From: Oscillospiraceae bacterium
GTDB lineage: Bacteria > Bacillota_A > Clostridia > Oscillospirales > Ruminococcaceae
Reading direction: 5' to 3'
Assembly (NCBI GenBank): GCA_004558145.1
Contig: SFDQ01000011.1
Span: 1 to 64,000 of the forward strand
DNA: 64,000 bases
In this document: in pieces, positions 7,885 through 15,432 of the stretch
Layout of the letters: the number at the start of each line of letters is the position of its first letter
How positions within the stretch are numbered: position 1 is the first letter of the stretch
Program-made: the position numbers and the translations under genes
The notes under the pieces: model-generated
Database searches by the model: none
The model's input: only the letters and a program-made list of their open reading frames with translations
What the model was told of the DNA's origin: nothing

Positions 7885-9006
7885 ATGCCCCCTGTCAACG
7901 TTCTCATCAAGCCCGCCTCCTCCGCCTGCAACATGACCTGCGCCTACTGCTTTTACCGGGACGTGGCCAGCCACCGGCAGGAAGGCTTTCAGGGGATGCT
8001 CTCGCCGCGGCTCATGGAAGAGGTGGTCGCCGGCGCGATGGAGTTTGCCGAGCACAGCTGCTCCTTTCTCTTTCAGGGCGGCGAGCCCACCCTGGCCGGG
8101 CTGGATTTTTACCGGCAGGTGGTGGAGCTGGTCAAAAAGCACGAAAAGCAGGGGGTGAAGGTCAGCTACGCCATCCAGACCAACGCCTTCCGGCTGGACG
8201 AGGAATGGTGCGCCTTTTTCAAGGAGCACGATTTTCTGGTGGGCGTCTCGCTGGACGGGCCGGCGGAGCTGCACAACCTCAACCGCACCGACCCGGCGCA
8301 GAACGGCACCTTCAACGACGTCATGCGCTCGGTGGCGCTGCTGAAAAAGCACGGGGTGACCTTCAACATCCTGTGCGTGCTGACGGGCAAAAACGCCCGC
8401 AGCATCGAGCGCATCTACCGCTTTTTCCGCAAGCAGGGGCTGGACCACATCCAGTTCATCCCCTGCCTGGAGCCGCTGGGCCAGGAGCGCGGGCGGGAGC
8501 GGTATCATCTTTCCGTGGAGGAATACGGCGAGTTCCTCATCCGCGTGTTCGACCTGTGGTTCCAGGACCTGCTCAGCGGGCAGTATGTGAGCATCCGCCA
8601 CATCGACAACTGGCTGCAGATCCTGCTGGGGGGCCAGCCCGAGGCCTGCGGCATGGTGGGCAGGTGCTCCATCCAGTTCGTGGTGGAAGGGGACGGCGGC
8701 GTGTACCCCTGCGACTTTTACGTGCTGGACGAACTGCGGCTGGGCACGGTGGGGGAGAACTCCTTCGCCGAGATGGCCCAAAGCGCCGCCGCACGGCAGT
8801 TTTTGCAGTGTTCGACGCCGGTGCCGCCGGAGTGCGCCCGCTGCCGCTGGTACGTGCTGTGCCGCAACGGCTGCCGCCGGGACCGGCTGACCGGCGCGGA
8901 CGGCCTGCCGGGGCGCTCCTGTTACTGCGACGCTTTGCAGCGGTTCTTCCGCGAGCGGGCCGGCCGCCTGCATCAGGCCGCCGCCATCCTGGCGCGCTGG
9001 CGCTGA
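7885..9006 (+). CDS. Anaerobic sulfatase-maturating enzyme (radical SAM/SPASM)
   Basis: anSME of 373 residues: oxidises the active-site Cys of sulfatases to C-alpha-formylglycine using S-adenosylmethionine, without oxygen. The radical SAM cluster motif is C15-x3-C19-x2-C22 (CNMTCAYC), followed by the SAM-contacting QGGEPTLAG. The C-terminal SPASM-type Cys set appears in GRCSIQF, VYPCDFY and ECARCRWYVLCRNGCRRD. ATG 7885 is preferred because AAGGAA lies 9 nt upstream; the GTG at 7876 in the same frame abuts that site. It is in an operon with one sulfatase and close to the other, so it probably matures both in the cytoplasm. Confidence 0.93.
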   Translation: MPPVNVLIKPASSACNMTCAYCFYRDVASHRQEGFQGMLSPRLMEEVVAGAMEFAEHSCSFLFQGGEPTLAGLDFYRQVVELVKKHEKQGVKVSYAIQTNAFRLDEEWCAFFKEHDFLVGVSLDGPAELHNLNRTDPAQNGTFNDVMRSVALLKKHGVTFNILCVLTGKNARSIERIYRFFRKQGLDHIQFIPCLEPLGQERGRERYHLSVEEYGEFLIRVFDLWFQDLLSGQYVSIRHIDNWLQILLGGQPEACGMVGRCSIQFVVEGDGGVYPCDFYVLDELRLGTVGENSFAEMAQSAAARQFLQCSTPVPPECARCRWYVLCRNGCRRDRLTGADGLPGRSCYCDALQRFFRERAGRLHQAAAILARWR

Positions 9007-9025
9007 GCCGCTTTTCCCAAAACGA

Positions 9026-9067
9026 AACCGTCCCCCCGCCGGGCATCCGGCAGGGGGACGGTTTTTT
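9026..9067 (+). terminator. Rho-independent terminator after anSME
   Basis: 11-bp stem AACCGTCCCCC with its complement, then TTTTT. It separates the plus-strand sulfatase operon from the convergent AraC gene and may act on both. Confidence 0.85.
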
Positions 9068-9076
9068 CTGTGTGGT

Positions 9077-9988
9077 TCACTGGGAGACCGGGGAGCCTTT
9101 TTCCTCCGCGTCCTCCCGGGCGGGCTCTTCCTGCCCGCCGCCGATGAGCTTGTTCTGGGCCATGACCCGGTATTTTGCCGGGCTCATCCCCTCCGCTTTG
9201 CTGAAGCGCTGGGAGAAGTAGCCCAGCGACGAGAAGCCGGTGATCGAGGCGATCTGCTTGATGGCGAAATCCGTTGTGCGCAGCAGATACTTGCTCTCCT
9301 CCAGCCGCAGCGTCTGGACGTACTGGATGGGGGACATGCCGTAGCTCTGGCTGAAAATGTGGGCCAGATAATACTTGTTGACCTGGATCTTCTGGGCCAG
9401 CTGGTCCAGCGCGATGTCCTCACGGAAGTGGGCGTCGATGTATTCCTTCGCCGCTGCGGCCTTGTTCTGGTGGGTCAGGTCGGCCTCCTGCACGCGGGAG
9501 GTGATGTTGGTCTGCCGCATCAGGCAGATGAGCAGGATGTCCAGCAGATGGCCGCACACTTCCTCGTAGTCGTTCCTCTTGTTCTTGGCCTCCTGCAGCA
9601 TGGCCAGCAGATACCGCTGGATCTCCTCGGCGGCTTCGTTGAAGTGGATGATGCTGAAATCCTGCTTCGGGTCCAGTTCGGCGCTCATCTTTATCCCGCG
9701 GATGCCGAGCACGATGTATTCCAGCGGGTCGTCCACCATGCTGGTCTCCGTGTGTTCGATGTTCGGGTTCAGGATCACCATGTCCCCCACGGACACCTTA
9801 TAATAGGAATCCCGTATCTGGAATTTGCCCGCACCGCCGATGACATAAAACACTTCGGTGAAATTGTGCGTGTGGGGGAAGCTGTACCAGTCGCCATTAT
9901 ATTTTGCGGAACTGATGTATAAAAGTTTGGCTCCCGAATTATGCAGCTGAAATTCCCGTTCTGTAAAATCGTAGCGATCTGTGCTCAT
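9077..9988 (-). CDS. AraC/XylS-family transcriptional regulator with cupin sensor
   Basis: Regulator of 303 residues. The N-terminal half is a cupin-type ligand domain (FPHTHNFTEVFYVIGG, about residues 35-60). The C-terminal 100 residues hold two helix-turn-helix motifs ending in ASITGFSSLGYFSQRF and GMSPAKYR, the standard AraC signature. The chosen start is ATG 9988; the frame continues upstream but across the promoter, and the ribosome site is weak. It is convergent with the sulfatase/anSME genes and is the only regulator in this locus, so it is the likely activator of glycan use. A palindrome at 10021-10039 in its own leader suggests autoregulation. Confidence 0.9.
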   Translation of the reverse strand: MSTDRYDFTEREFQLHNSGAKLLYISSAKYNGDWYSFPHTHNFTEVFYVIGGAGKFQIRDSYYKVSVGDMVILNPNIEHTETSMVDDPLEYIVLGIRGIKMSAELDPKQDFSIIHFNEAAEEIQRYLLAMLQEAKNKRNDYEEVCGHLLDILLICLMRQTNITSRVQEADLTHQNKAAAAKEYIDAHFREDIALDQLAQKIQVNKYYLAHIFSQSYGMSPIQYVQTLRLEESKYLLRTTDFAIKQIASITGFSSLGYFSQRFSKAEGMSPAKYRVMAQNKLIGGGQEEPAREDAEEKGSPVSQ

Positions 9989-10020
9989 AACGCACCCCGA
10001 TTTCCGACATCTTGCTTTAA

Positions 10021-10039
10021 TTTCACAGGTTTTGTGAAA
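10021..10039. promoter_or_regulatory. Palindrome in the AraC gene leader, possible operator
   Basis: TTTCACA-n5-TGTGAAA, perfect 7-bp arms, located just downstream of the -10 element of the AraC promoter (about +6 to +24). Confidence 0.5.
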
Positions 10040-10051
10040 TGGTTTGTAATA

Positions 10052-10080
10052 AGTATACATATTTTCGCAGAAAAAAGCAA
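10052..10080 (-). promoter_or_regulatory. Promoter of the AraC-family gene
   Basis: Minus strand TTGCTT (10075-10080), 17-nt spacer and TATACT (10052-10057). Confidence 0.7.
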
Positions 10081-10173
10081 CTGTGGAGCACCCGCAAAAT
10101 AAATAAAATGTCCGGCGGGGAGGGGGGCGAGGACCTTTGCGTCCCCTGCGGAAAACAGGGCAGTCATTATTAT

Positions 10174-10207
10174 AAAAAGGACGCCCCACATCGTGGGACG
10201 TCCTTTT
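10174..10207 (-). terminator. Terminator after GH13 gene (bidirectional shape)
   Basis: AAAAAGGACG...CGTCCTTTTTT hairpin with the inner pairing CCCAC/GTGGG and T tracts on both strands. It ends the alpha-glucan operon. Confidence 0.85.
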
Positions 10208-10245
10208 TTGATAAAGGCCAGAGCCTTTCCTCTATGAGTCTGTCA

Positions 10246-11904
10246 TCATTTTTTCGATGTCTGTGCCTCCTGCCGTTCCCGGCACAGATACCAAACCGCC
10301 TCATAAGGACGCAGATGACTGCCCGCAGGCGGGTCGGGATAGTTGGAAATCAGCACATCTTCATCGTGCACAGGGAGGAGCGGCCCTTCCGCACCCTCAC
10401 CATAAAAATTGCAGACCACATACAGCGTGCTCCCGGCGGCACATCGCTTGTAGGCAAAGACGCTCGGGTCCTCCGGGCACAGCAGTTCATACCGGCCGTT
10501 TTGCACCACGAGGGTCTTCTTCCGCAGCTCGATCAGCCGCTTATAGTAGTTGTATACCGAAGCCGGCTCACCGATCTGCTGTTCCGCATTGATCTGACGA
10601 TAATTTGGGTTGACCCGTATCCAGGGGCTTCCCGTTGTGAACCCGGCATTGGGCCCGACAGACCACTGCATGGGGGTCCGTGCATTGTCCCGCCCTTTCG
10701 CGTGGATGGACCGCATGATCTCTTCTTCAGAGTATCCTTTCTCCAGCCGTTCTTTGTAGAGGTTCAGCGTTTCGATGTCACGGCAGTCCTCCAGCGGGAA
10801 GCAGGCATTGGTCATGCCCAGCTCCTCACCCTGATAGATGTAAGGAGTGCCCTGCAAACCATAGAGCAGGGTGGCCAGCATTTTGGCAGACACCTCCCGG
10901 AACGGCCCGTCGTTCCCCCAGCGGGAGACGATGCGGGGCAGGTCGTGATTGTTCCAGAAAAGGCTGTTCCACCCCTGTTCGTACAGCTCCGTCTGCCACT
11001 TGGAAAACACCTGTTTCAAGTCCCGCAGGCGCAGCGGCGCAAGGTCCCATTTTTCACCGCCGGGCTGCTGGTCCAGACCGATGTGCTCAAACTGGAACAC
11101 CATGGAAAACTCATTGCCGGCAGGGTCGCTGTACCGCCGGGCGATCTCCGGCGTTGCTCCCCAGGTCTCCCCGACGGTCACCAGGTCCGTCCCTCCAAAG
11201 GTGGCCCGGTTCATCTCCCGGATATAGGTGTGCAGCATGGGGCCGTTGTTGGTTATTTTTTCGTCCGGGACCTTGGCGATCTGGTCGATCACGTCCAGGC
11301 GGAAACCGCCCACACCCTTTTTGATCCAGAAATTGATGGCGTCATAGATCTTCTGCCGCACCACTGGGTTGTCCCAGTTGAGGTCCGGTTGTTTGACGGA
11401 AAACTGATGAAAATAGTACTGCCGCAGCTCCGGCACCCACGTCCAGGCGGAGCCGCCGAAGCAGGCTTTCATGTCGTTGGGCGGCGCGTCCGGAACGCCG
11501 TCCCGCCAGATGTAAAAGTCGTGATAGGGGTTCTCCCGGCTCCTTTTCGCTTCGATGAACCAGGGGTGCTCATCCGAGGAGTGGTTGAGCACCAAGTCCA
11601 TGATAATGCGTATCCCGCGCCGGGCGGCCTCCTGAATCAGGCGTTCCATATCCGCCAGCGTACCGAACATCGGGTCGATGTCGCAGTAGTCCGAGATATC
11701 ATATCCGTTGTCATCCTGGGGGGAGCGGTACACCGGGCAAAGCCAGATGGCATCCACCCCCAGACCGGCCAGATAATCCAGCCGCTGCACGATGCCGTTC
11801 AGGTCGCCCACACCGTCGCCGTTGCTGTCCTGAAAGCTGCGTGGATAAATTTGGTAGATCACCGCATTTTTCCACCATTTCACAGTTTGTTCCATGTCAT
11901 TCAC
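10246..11904 (-). CDS. Oligo-1,6-glucosidase / alpha-glucosidase (GH13_31)
   Basis: Cytoplasmic exo-alpha-glucosidase of 552 residues, expected to release glucose from isomalto-oligosaccharides. GH13 landmarks are NAVIYQIYPRSF, DLVLNHSS, GFRLDVID (nucleophile Asp204), TVGETWG (acid/base Glu246) and WNNHDLPR. There is no signal peptide. ATG 11904 has GGAGG 6 nt upstream. It is the last gene of the operon with GH66 and a sugar importer. GH66 makes or trims alpha-1,6 oligomers and this enzyme finishes them to glucose. The 1,6 versus 1,4 preference is inferred from family resemblance and the GH66 neighbour. Confidence 0.92.
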   Translation of the reverse strand: MNDMEQTVKWWKNAVIYQIYPRSFQDSNGDGVGDLNGIVQRLDYLAGLGVDAIWLCPVYRSPQDDNGYDISDYCDIDPMFGTLADMERLIQEAARRGIRIIMDLVLNHSSDEHPWFIEAKRSRENPYHDFYIWRDGVPDAPPNDMKACFGGSAWTWVPELRQYYFHQFSVKQPDLNWDNPVVRQKIYDAINFWIKKGVGGFRLDVIDQIAKVPDEKITNNGPMLHTYIREMNRATFGGTDLVTVGETWGATPEIARRYSDPAGNEFSMVFQFEHIGLDQQPGGEKWDLAPLRLRDLKQVFSKWQTELYEQGWNSLFWNNHDLPRIVSRWGNDGPFREVSAKMLATLLYGLQGTPYIYQGEELGMTNACFPLEDCRDIETLNLYKERLEKGYSEEEIMRSIHAKGRDNARTPMQWSVGPNAGFTTGSPWIRVNPNYRQINAEQQIGEPASVYNYYKRLIELRKKTLVVQNGRYELLCPEDPSVFAYKRCAAGSTLYVVCNFYGEGAEGPLLPVHDEDVLISNYPDPPAGSHLRPYEAVWYLCRERQEAQTSKK

Positions 11905-11940
11905 TTCCTCCAGGGAAACCCATTTTGCAACGGGCCTCCT

Positions 11941-13611
11941 TCATTCCTCTTCACCGCTCTGTGTGTCCAGGTCGAACCACACGATGCGCCACAGTTCGAC
12001 GCCGGAAAGTTCAAATTCGACAAAGCAGCCTTTTTCGCTGTTTTCGACACTGTACGGCACTTCCTGCGCGGCGAGGCTCGGCCCGTCGGGCGAGGCGGTG
12101 TATATCCCCTTGACCGGGAAGTCCACCTGCACCTTCACCCGCACGCCCTGCTGCACCTTTGGCTCCGGCTTGCCCCGGTCCCAGTGGTCGTCGTCGCAGC
12201 CGCAAAGATTCACGAAGGAGAGCAGTTTGCGTTCTTTGCGCTCCCGCGCGATCATCCAAAGCTTGCCGGCCTCACCCCAGGCGCTGGTCGGCACATTCAG
12301 ACAGCGGTATTCGTAATTATCCCATCCCGTGTGAGTCATGGAGATCGTTTGCAGGCCGGGATCGTAAAACAACTCCAGATACCGCACAAGGAAATCATAA
12401 TAGCGGCGGAGCAGGCCCGCTTCATCCTCTTCCAGCCGGGTATAGTCACTGTAATACCCCTGGGTCAGCACCGCGCGGTTTTCGCCCAGCAGCAGGTGGG
12501 TCGCCCCCTGGGACACGATGGCCGCGGTGAGCAGCCTCGCCGCATTCATGGCACGATGGCGCTCCTCCGTTCGGAAGGGAGTCAGATACGCCGCCAGAAT
12601 GACCTGCTTGCCGCCTCCGGCAGCTTTGGCGTCATCGATGAGCCGGGCAATGTGGCAATAGCGGTCATAGGGTTCCCACACTTCAATGTACACCGCATCC
12701 TGAGGGGCGGCAGCAGTGGAATAGGTCGGCCAATTCCCCACATTGTTGAAGATGAGATAGGGGTCCGCCCCGCCGCGGGAGAGCTTGTCCCGCGTTTCTT
12801 CGATGAGGGTGGGCAGTTCCCGGTCCAGGCGCACCCATTCCGGCTTTTCTTTCCGATGGGAAAAGGCCGTTTTGGGAAACCCGTAGGTGTCCATATGGAT
12901 GCCGGAAAACTCCATCTTCTCCAGCGCCTTCCGATATTCCCCGATGAGATGGTCCCGCCAGGGCGACCCGGCCTGGATGTTCATGATGTAGAACACATCG
13001 ATAAACACAAAAGGCTGCTGCGCGGAGTTATAGAACGCCCAATCCGGGTGCTGTTCAAAGAAATCCCGGCTGGCGGCATAGACAGCGCCGTAGGCGATGG
13101 GGCGCATGCCCAGTTCCTTCGCCTGCCGGACTTTTCCCAGAACGGTGGAGCGGGAGATTTCTTTTCCCATCATGTCCCGGTAGTTTTCGCTGTCGGACAC
13201 GAGGGAATCGTGACGATAAGACCAGTCGTAAAACTGGACCATGTTGATGTGGCATTTCCGCAGCCAGTCCATCGCCCCGTTGCTTGCGTCCGCGGAGGTA
13301 AAATCGCTCACAAAGCCGTATCGCAGGGAGCGCTTTGGACGGTCTGTCACATCGAACGCTGTTTCCAGAACGGCGGTTCTGCCGCCACCCGTCAGCCGCA
13401 CGCTCACCCCGTAGCCCGCGAACGGGCTGTCGAAGCTGCCCAGCCGAAGAAGGGCGCGCCTCCCCTCCGGGCGCAGGCTCTGCCGCAGGACAAGGTCGTT
13501 TAAGCGAAAGACCGACACCTCCGCCTGCTCCCACTGTTCCTTTGCCGTTTCCAGGATCAGATTCACATTTTCGCCCGTGAGGAATTGCGCTTTTGCCGGA
13601 AAAAGATCCAT
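11941..13611 (-). CDS. GH66 dextranase-like glycoside hydrolase, no signal peptide
   Basis: GH66 family (endo-dextranase / cycloisomaltooligosaccharide glucanotransferase), 556 residues. Family hallmarks are YGFVSDFTSADAS, HINMVQFYDWSYRHDSL, GIHMDTYG (candidate nucleophile Asp241) and VYIEVWEPYD (candidate acid/base Glu310). The N-terminal 90 residues form an Ig-like beta domain. Most characterised GH66 dextranases are secreted and carry extra domains; this one begins MDLFPAKAQFLTGENVN with no signal or anchor, so it should act inside the cell on imported alpha-1,6-glucans or cyclic isomalto-oligosaccharides. AAGGAG lies 5 nt before ATG 13611. It follows the permease by 13 nt. Confidence 0.88.
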   Translation of the reverse strand: MDLFPAKAQFLTGENVNLILETAKEQWEQAEVSVFRLNDLVLRQSLRPEGRRALLRLGSFDSPFAGYGVSVRLTGGGRTAVLETAFDVTDRPKRSLRYGFVSDFTSADASNGAMDWLRKCHINMVQFYDWSYRHDSLVSDSENYRDMMGKEISRSTVLGKVRQAKELGMRPIAYGAVYAASRDFFEQHPDWAFYNSAQQPFVFIDVFYIMNIQAGSPWRDHLIGEYRKALEKMEFSGIHMDTYGFPKTAFSHRKEKPEWVRLDRELPTLIEETRDKLSRGGADPYLIFNNVGNWPTYSTAAAPQDAVYIEVWEPYDRYCHIARLIDDAKAAGGGKQVILAAYLTPFRTEERHRAMNAARLLTAAIVSQGATHLLLGENRAVLTQGYYSDYTRLEEDEAGLLRRYYDFLVRYLELFYDPGLQTISMTHTGWDNYEYRCLNVPTSAWGEAGKLWMIARERKERKLLSFVNLCGCDDDHWDRGKPEPKVQQGVRVKVQVDFPVKGIYTASPDGPSLAAQEVPYSVENSEKGCFVEFELSGVELWRIVWFDLDTQSGEEE

Positions 13612-13624
13612 GTTTTCTCCTTTC

Positions 13625-14449
13625 TCACCCTTTGATGGCCCCTTCGGTGAGGCCGCTCATGATGCGCTTTTGGAACACCAGGAACACCGCCACCACCGGG
13701 ATGATGGCGATCACCGCCGTGGCGGCCATCAGGTTCCACTGTGCCCCCGCGAACTGCTGGAAATACACCGAGAGCGCCTGGGGCACATTGTGCTTTTCAC
13801 TGCTTTGCAGGAAGAACACCGCCTGGGAATAGTTGTTCCAGATGCCGAATCCGTTCAGGATGACCACCGCGGCCACCGAGGGCTTGAGCAGCGGGAACAC
13901 CACCCGCCAGAACGAGGTGAAATAACTGCACCCGTCGATGATGGCGGCCTCCTCCAGCTCTTTGGGGATGGACTGGATGAACCCGGAAAACACGAACACC
14001 GCCTGCGGCAAAGCGAGGGTGGCGCAGACCAGCGCCATGCCCCACAGGGTGTTCACCGCCTTGATGCGGATCATCAGGGTATAAAGGGGCACCGTGTTGA
14101 TGATGCCGGGGATCATCATGCAGCCCAGCAGCACGGAAAAGACCATGCGGTTGAAGCGGTTGGGGAACCGGGCCACCGTGTACCCGGCCATTGCCCCCAG
14201 AAGAACGATGACCGCCAGCGCCGCAAAGGCAATGATGCCCGAATTGATCATCGCGCGGCCGATGTTGGATTTGACCCAGCCCTCCGCGTAATTCCCGAAG
14301 TAGAAATCCGGGACGACCAGGCTGTCCTCGTACAGATTGTGCTGCGGTGTGTTGAGGGAGAGATTCAAAAGCACCAAGAAAGGGCTCATGCACAAAAGGC
14401 AGATGAGCAAAACCGTCAAATGGCGCAGCACGCCGTATGTTTTCTTCAT
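13625..14449 (-). CDS. Carbohydrate ABC transporter permease (MalG type)
   Basis: Permease of 274 residues in the alpha-glucan importer. The N-terminal membrane segment is LTVLLICLLCMSPFLVLLNL and the EAA loop ELEEAAIIDGCSYFTSFWRV. It starts 10 nt after the preceding permease stop, with GAGG before ATG 14449. As in the first ABC locus no ATPase is encoded nearby, so a shared MsmX-type ATPase is expected. Likely cargo is isomalto-oligosaccharide, from the GH66 and GH13 neighbours. Confidence 0.92.
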   Translation of the reverse strand: MKKTYGVLRHLTVLLICLLCMSPFLVLLNLSLNTPQHNLYEDSLVVPDFYFGNYAEGWVKSNIGRAMINSGIIAFAALAVIVLLGAMAGYTVARFPNRFNRMVFSVLLGCMMIPGIINTVPLYTLMIRIKAVNTLWGMALVCATLALPQAVFVFSGFIQSIPKELEEAAIIDGCSYFTSFWRVVFPLLKPSVAAVVILNGFGIWNNYSQAVFFLQSSEKHNVPQALSVYFQQFAGAQWNLMAATAVIAIIPVVAVFLVFQKRIMSGLTEGAIKG

Positions 14450-14459
14450 CGCGCACCTC

Positions 14460-15323
14460 TCAGTCTTTCCGCTTCATCAGCCGCAGGGAGATCAGCACCG
14501 GCACCAGCACGATCACGAACATCACGATGGCCACGGCGGTAGAATAGCCGGTCTTGCTGCCATAGCACATGCGCATGATATAAATGCTCAGCGTCTCGGT
14601 CTGATAGCCGGGTCCGCCGCCTGTCAGGGACATGACGATGTCGAACACGGACAAAGAACCAATGATGTTCGTGATCACATTGATGCGGATGGAAGGGATC
14701 AGCAGCGGCAGCGTGATGCGGCGGAACCGGGCAAAAGTCCCGGCGCCATCGATCATCGCCGCCTCATACAGGTCCTGGGAAATGTTTTGAAGGCCCGCAA
14801 GATAGATGATCATGGTCATGCCGGCATACTGCCACACGTTCACCAGCACCAGCACGATCATCGTGGTGGTGTAGCTGCCCATCCAGTTGCCGAACCATTC
14901 GGGATGTCCCATCCGGTCAAAGACCGTATAAAGGATGCCGCGGCCCGGCTGCAAAAGCAGATACCAGATATATCCCATGATCAGCGGGCTGATGATCGCC
15001 GGCATATAGATGCAGGCGCGGGCGGCCGATTTGCCTTTGATCTTGCTGTTCATCAAAAGCGCGTACAACAGGCCCACCAGATTCAGCAGCGGGGCGCTGC
15101 CCAGCGTGAACAGGACCGTGGTCTTGATGTCGTGGAGGGCGCGGGCATCGTGGAAAAAATCCACAAAGTTTTTGAGGCCCACAAATTCCGGCGCACTGTA
15201 TCCATTCCAGTTGGTCAGGCTCATTCCGATGCCTTTTGTCAGAGGATAAATAAAGAACACGCAGTACAGCGCAAACGCCGGTACCGCCATAAACAAATGC
15301 AGCCCCGTCTTCTTCTTTTTCAT
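14460..15323 (-). CDS. Carbohydrate ABC transporter permease (MalF type)
   Basis: Permease of 287 residues pairing with the next gene. It opens with a basic run and LFMAVPAFALYCVFFIYPL; the EAA loop is DLYEAAMIDGAGTFARFRRI. It lies downstream of the binding protein beyond a 13-bp intercistronic hairpin. Role in uptake of alpha-1,6-linked glucans is inferred from the operon. Confidence 0.92.
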   Translation of the reverse strand: MKKKKTGLHLFMAVPAFALYCVFFIYPLTKGIGMSLTNWNGYSAPEFVGLKNFVDFFHDARALHDIKTTVLFTLGSAPLLNLVGLLYALLMNSKIKGKSAARACIYMPAIISPLIMGYIWYLLLQPGRGILYTVFDRMGHPEWFGNWMGSYTTTMIVLVLVNVWQYAGMTMIIYLAGLQNISQDLYEAAMIDGAGTFARFRRITLPLLIPSIRINVITNIIGSLSVFDIVMSLTGGGPGYQTETLSIYIMRMCYGSKTGYSTAVAIVMFVIVLVPVLISLRLMKRKD

Positions 15324-15353
15324 CGTGCATCACCTTTGTTTCCGGCCAATCAA

Positions 15354-15390
15354 AAGGCGAGCGTGTAAAACCTGACAACACGCTCGCCTT
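15354..15390 (-). terminator. Strong intercistronic hairpin after the binding-protein gene
   Basis: Perfect 13-bp stem (AAGGCGAGCGTGT and complement) with 11-nt loop, followed on the minus strand by only a short T run. It likely gives partial termination or protects the binding-protein mRNA, so less permease is made. Confidence 0.7.
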
Positions 15391-15432
15391 GATCGCCTGG
15401 GGTCAAATGAAAGATCGCCGCTGCGGCCTCGC

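Noticed and set aside
6343..8973. 876-codon minus-strand frame opposite sulfatase and anSME
   Set aside because: Antisense shadow of two clearly recognised genes.
10039..13503. 1154-codon plus-strand open frame across GH13 and GH66
   Set aside because: Antisense shadow; GH13 and GH66 catalytic motifs are on the minus strand, and the frame crosses a terminator and an intergenic gap.
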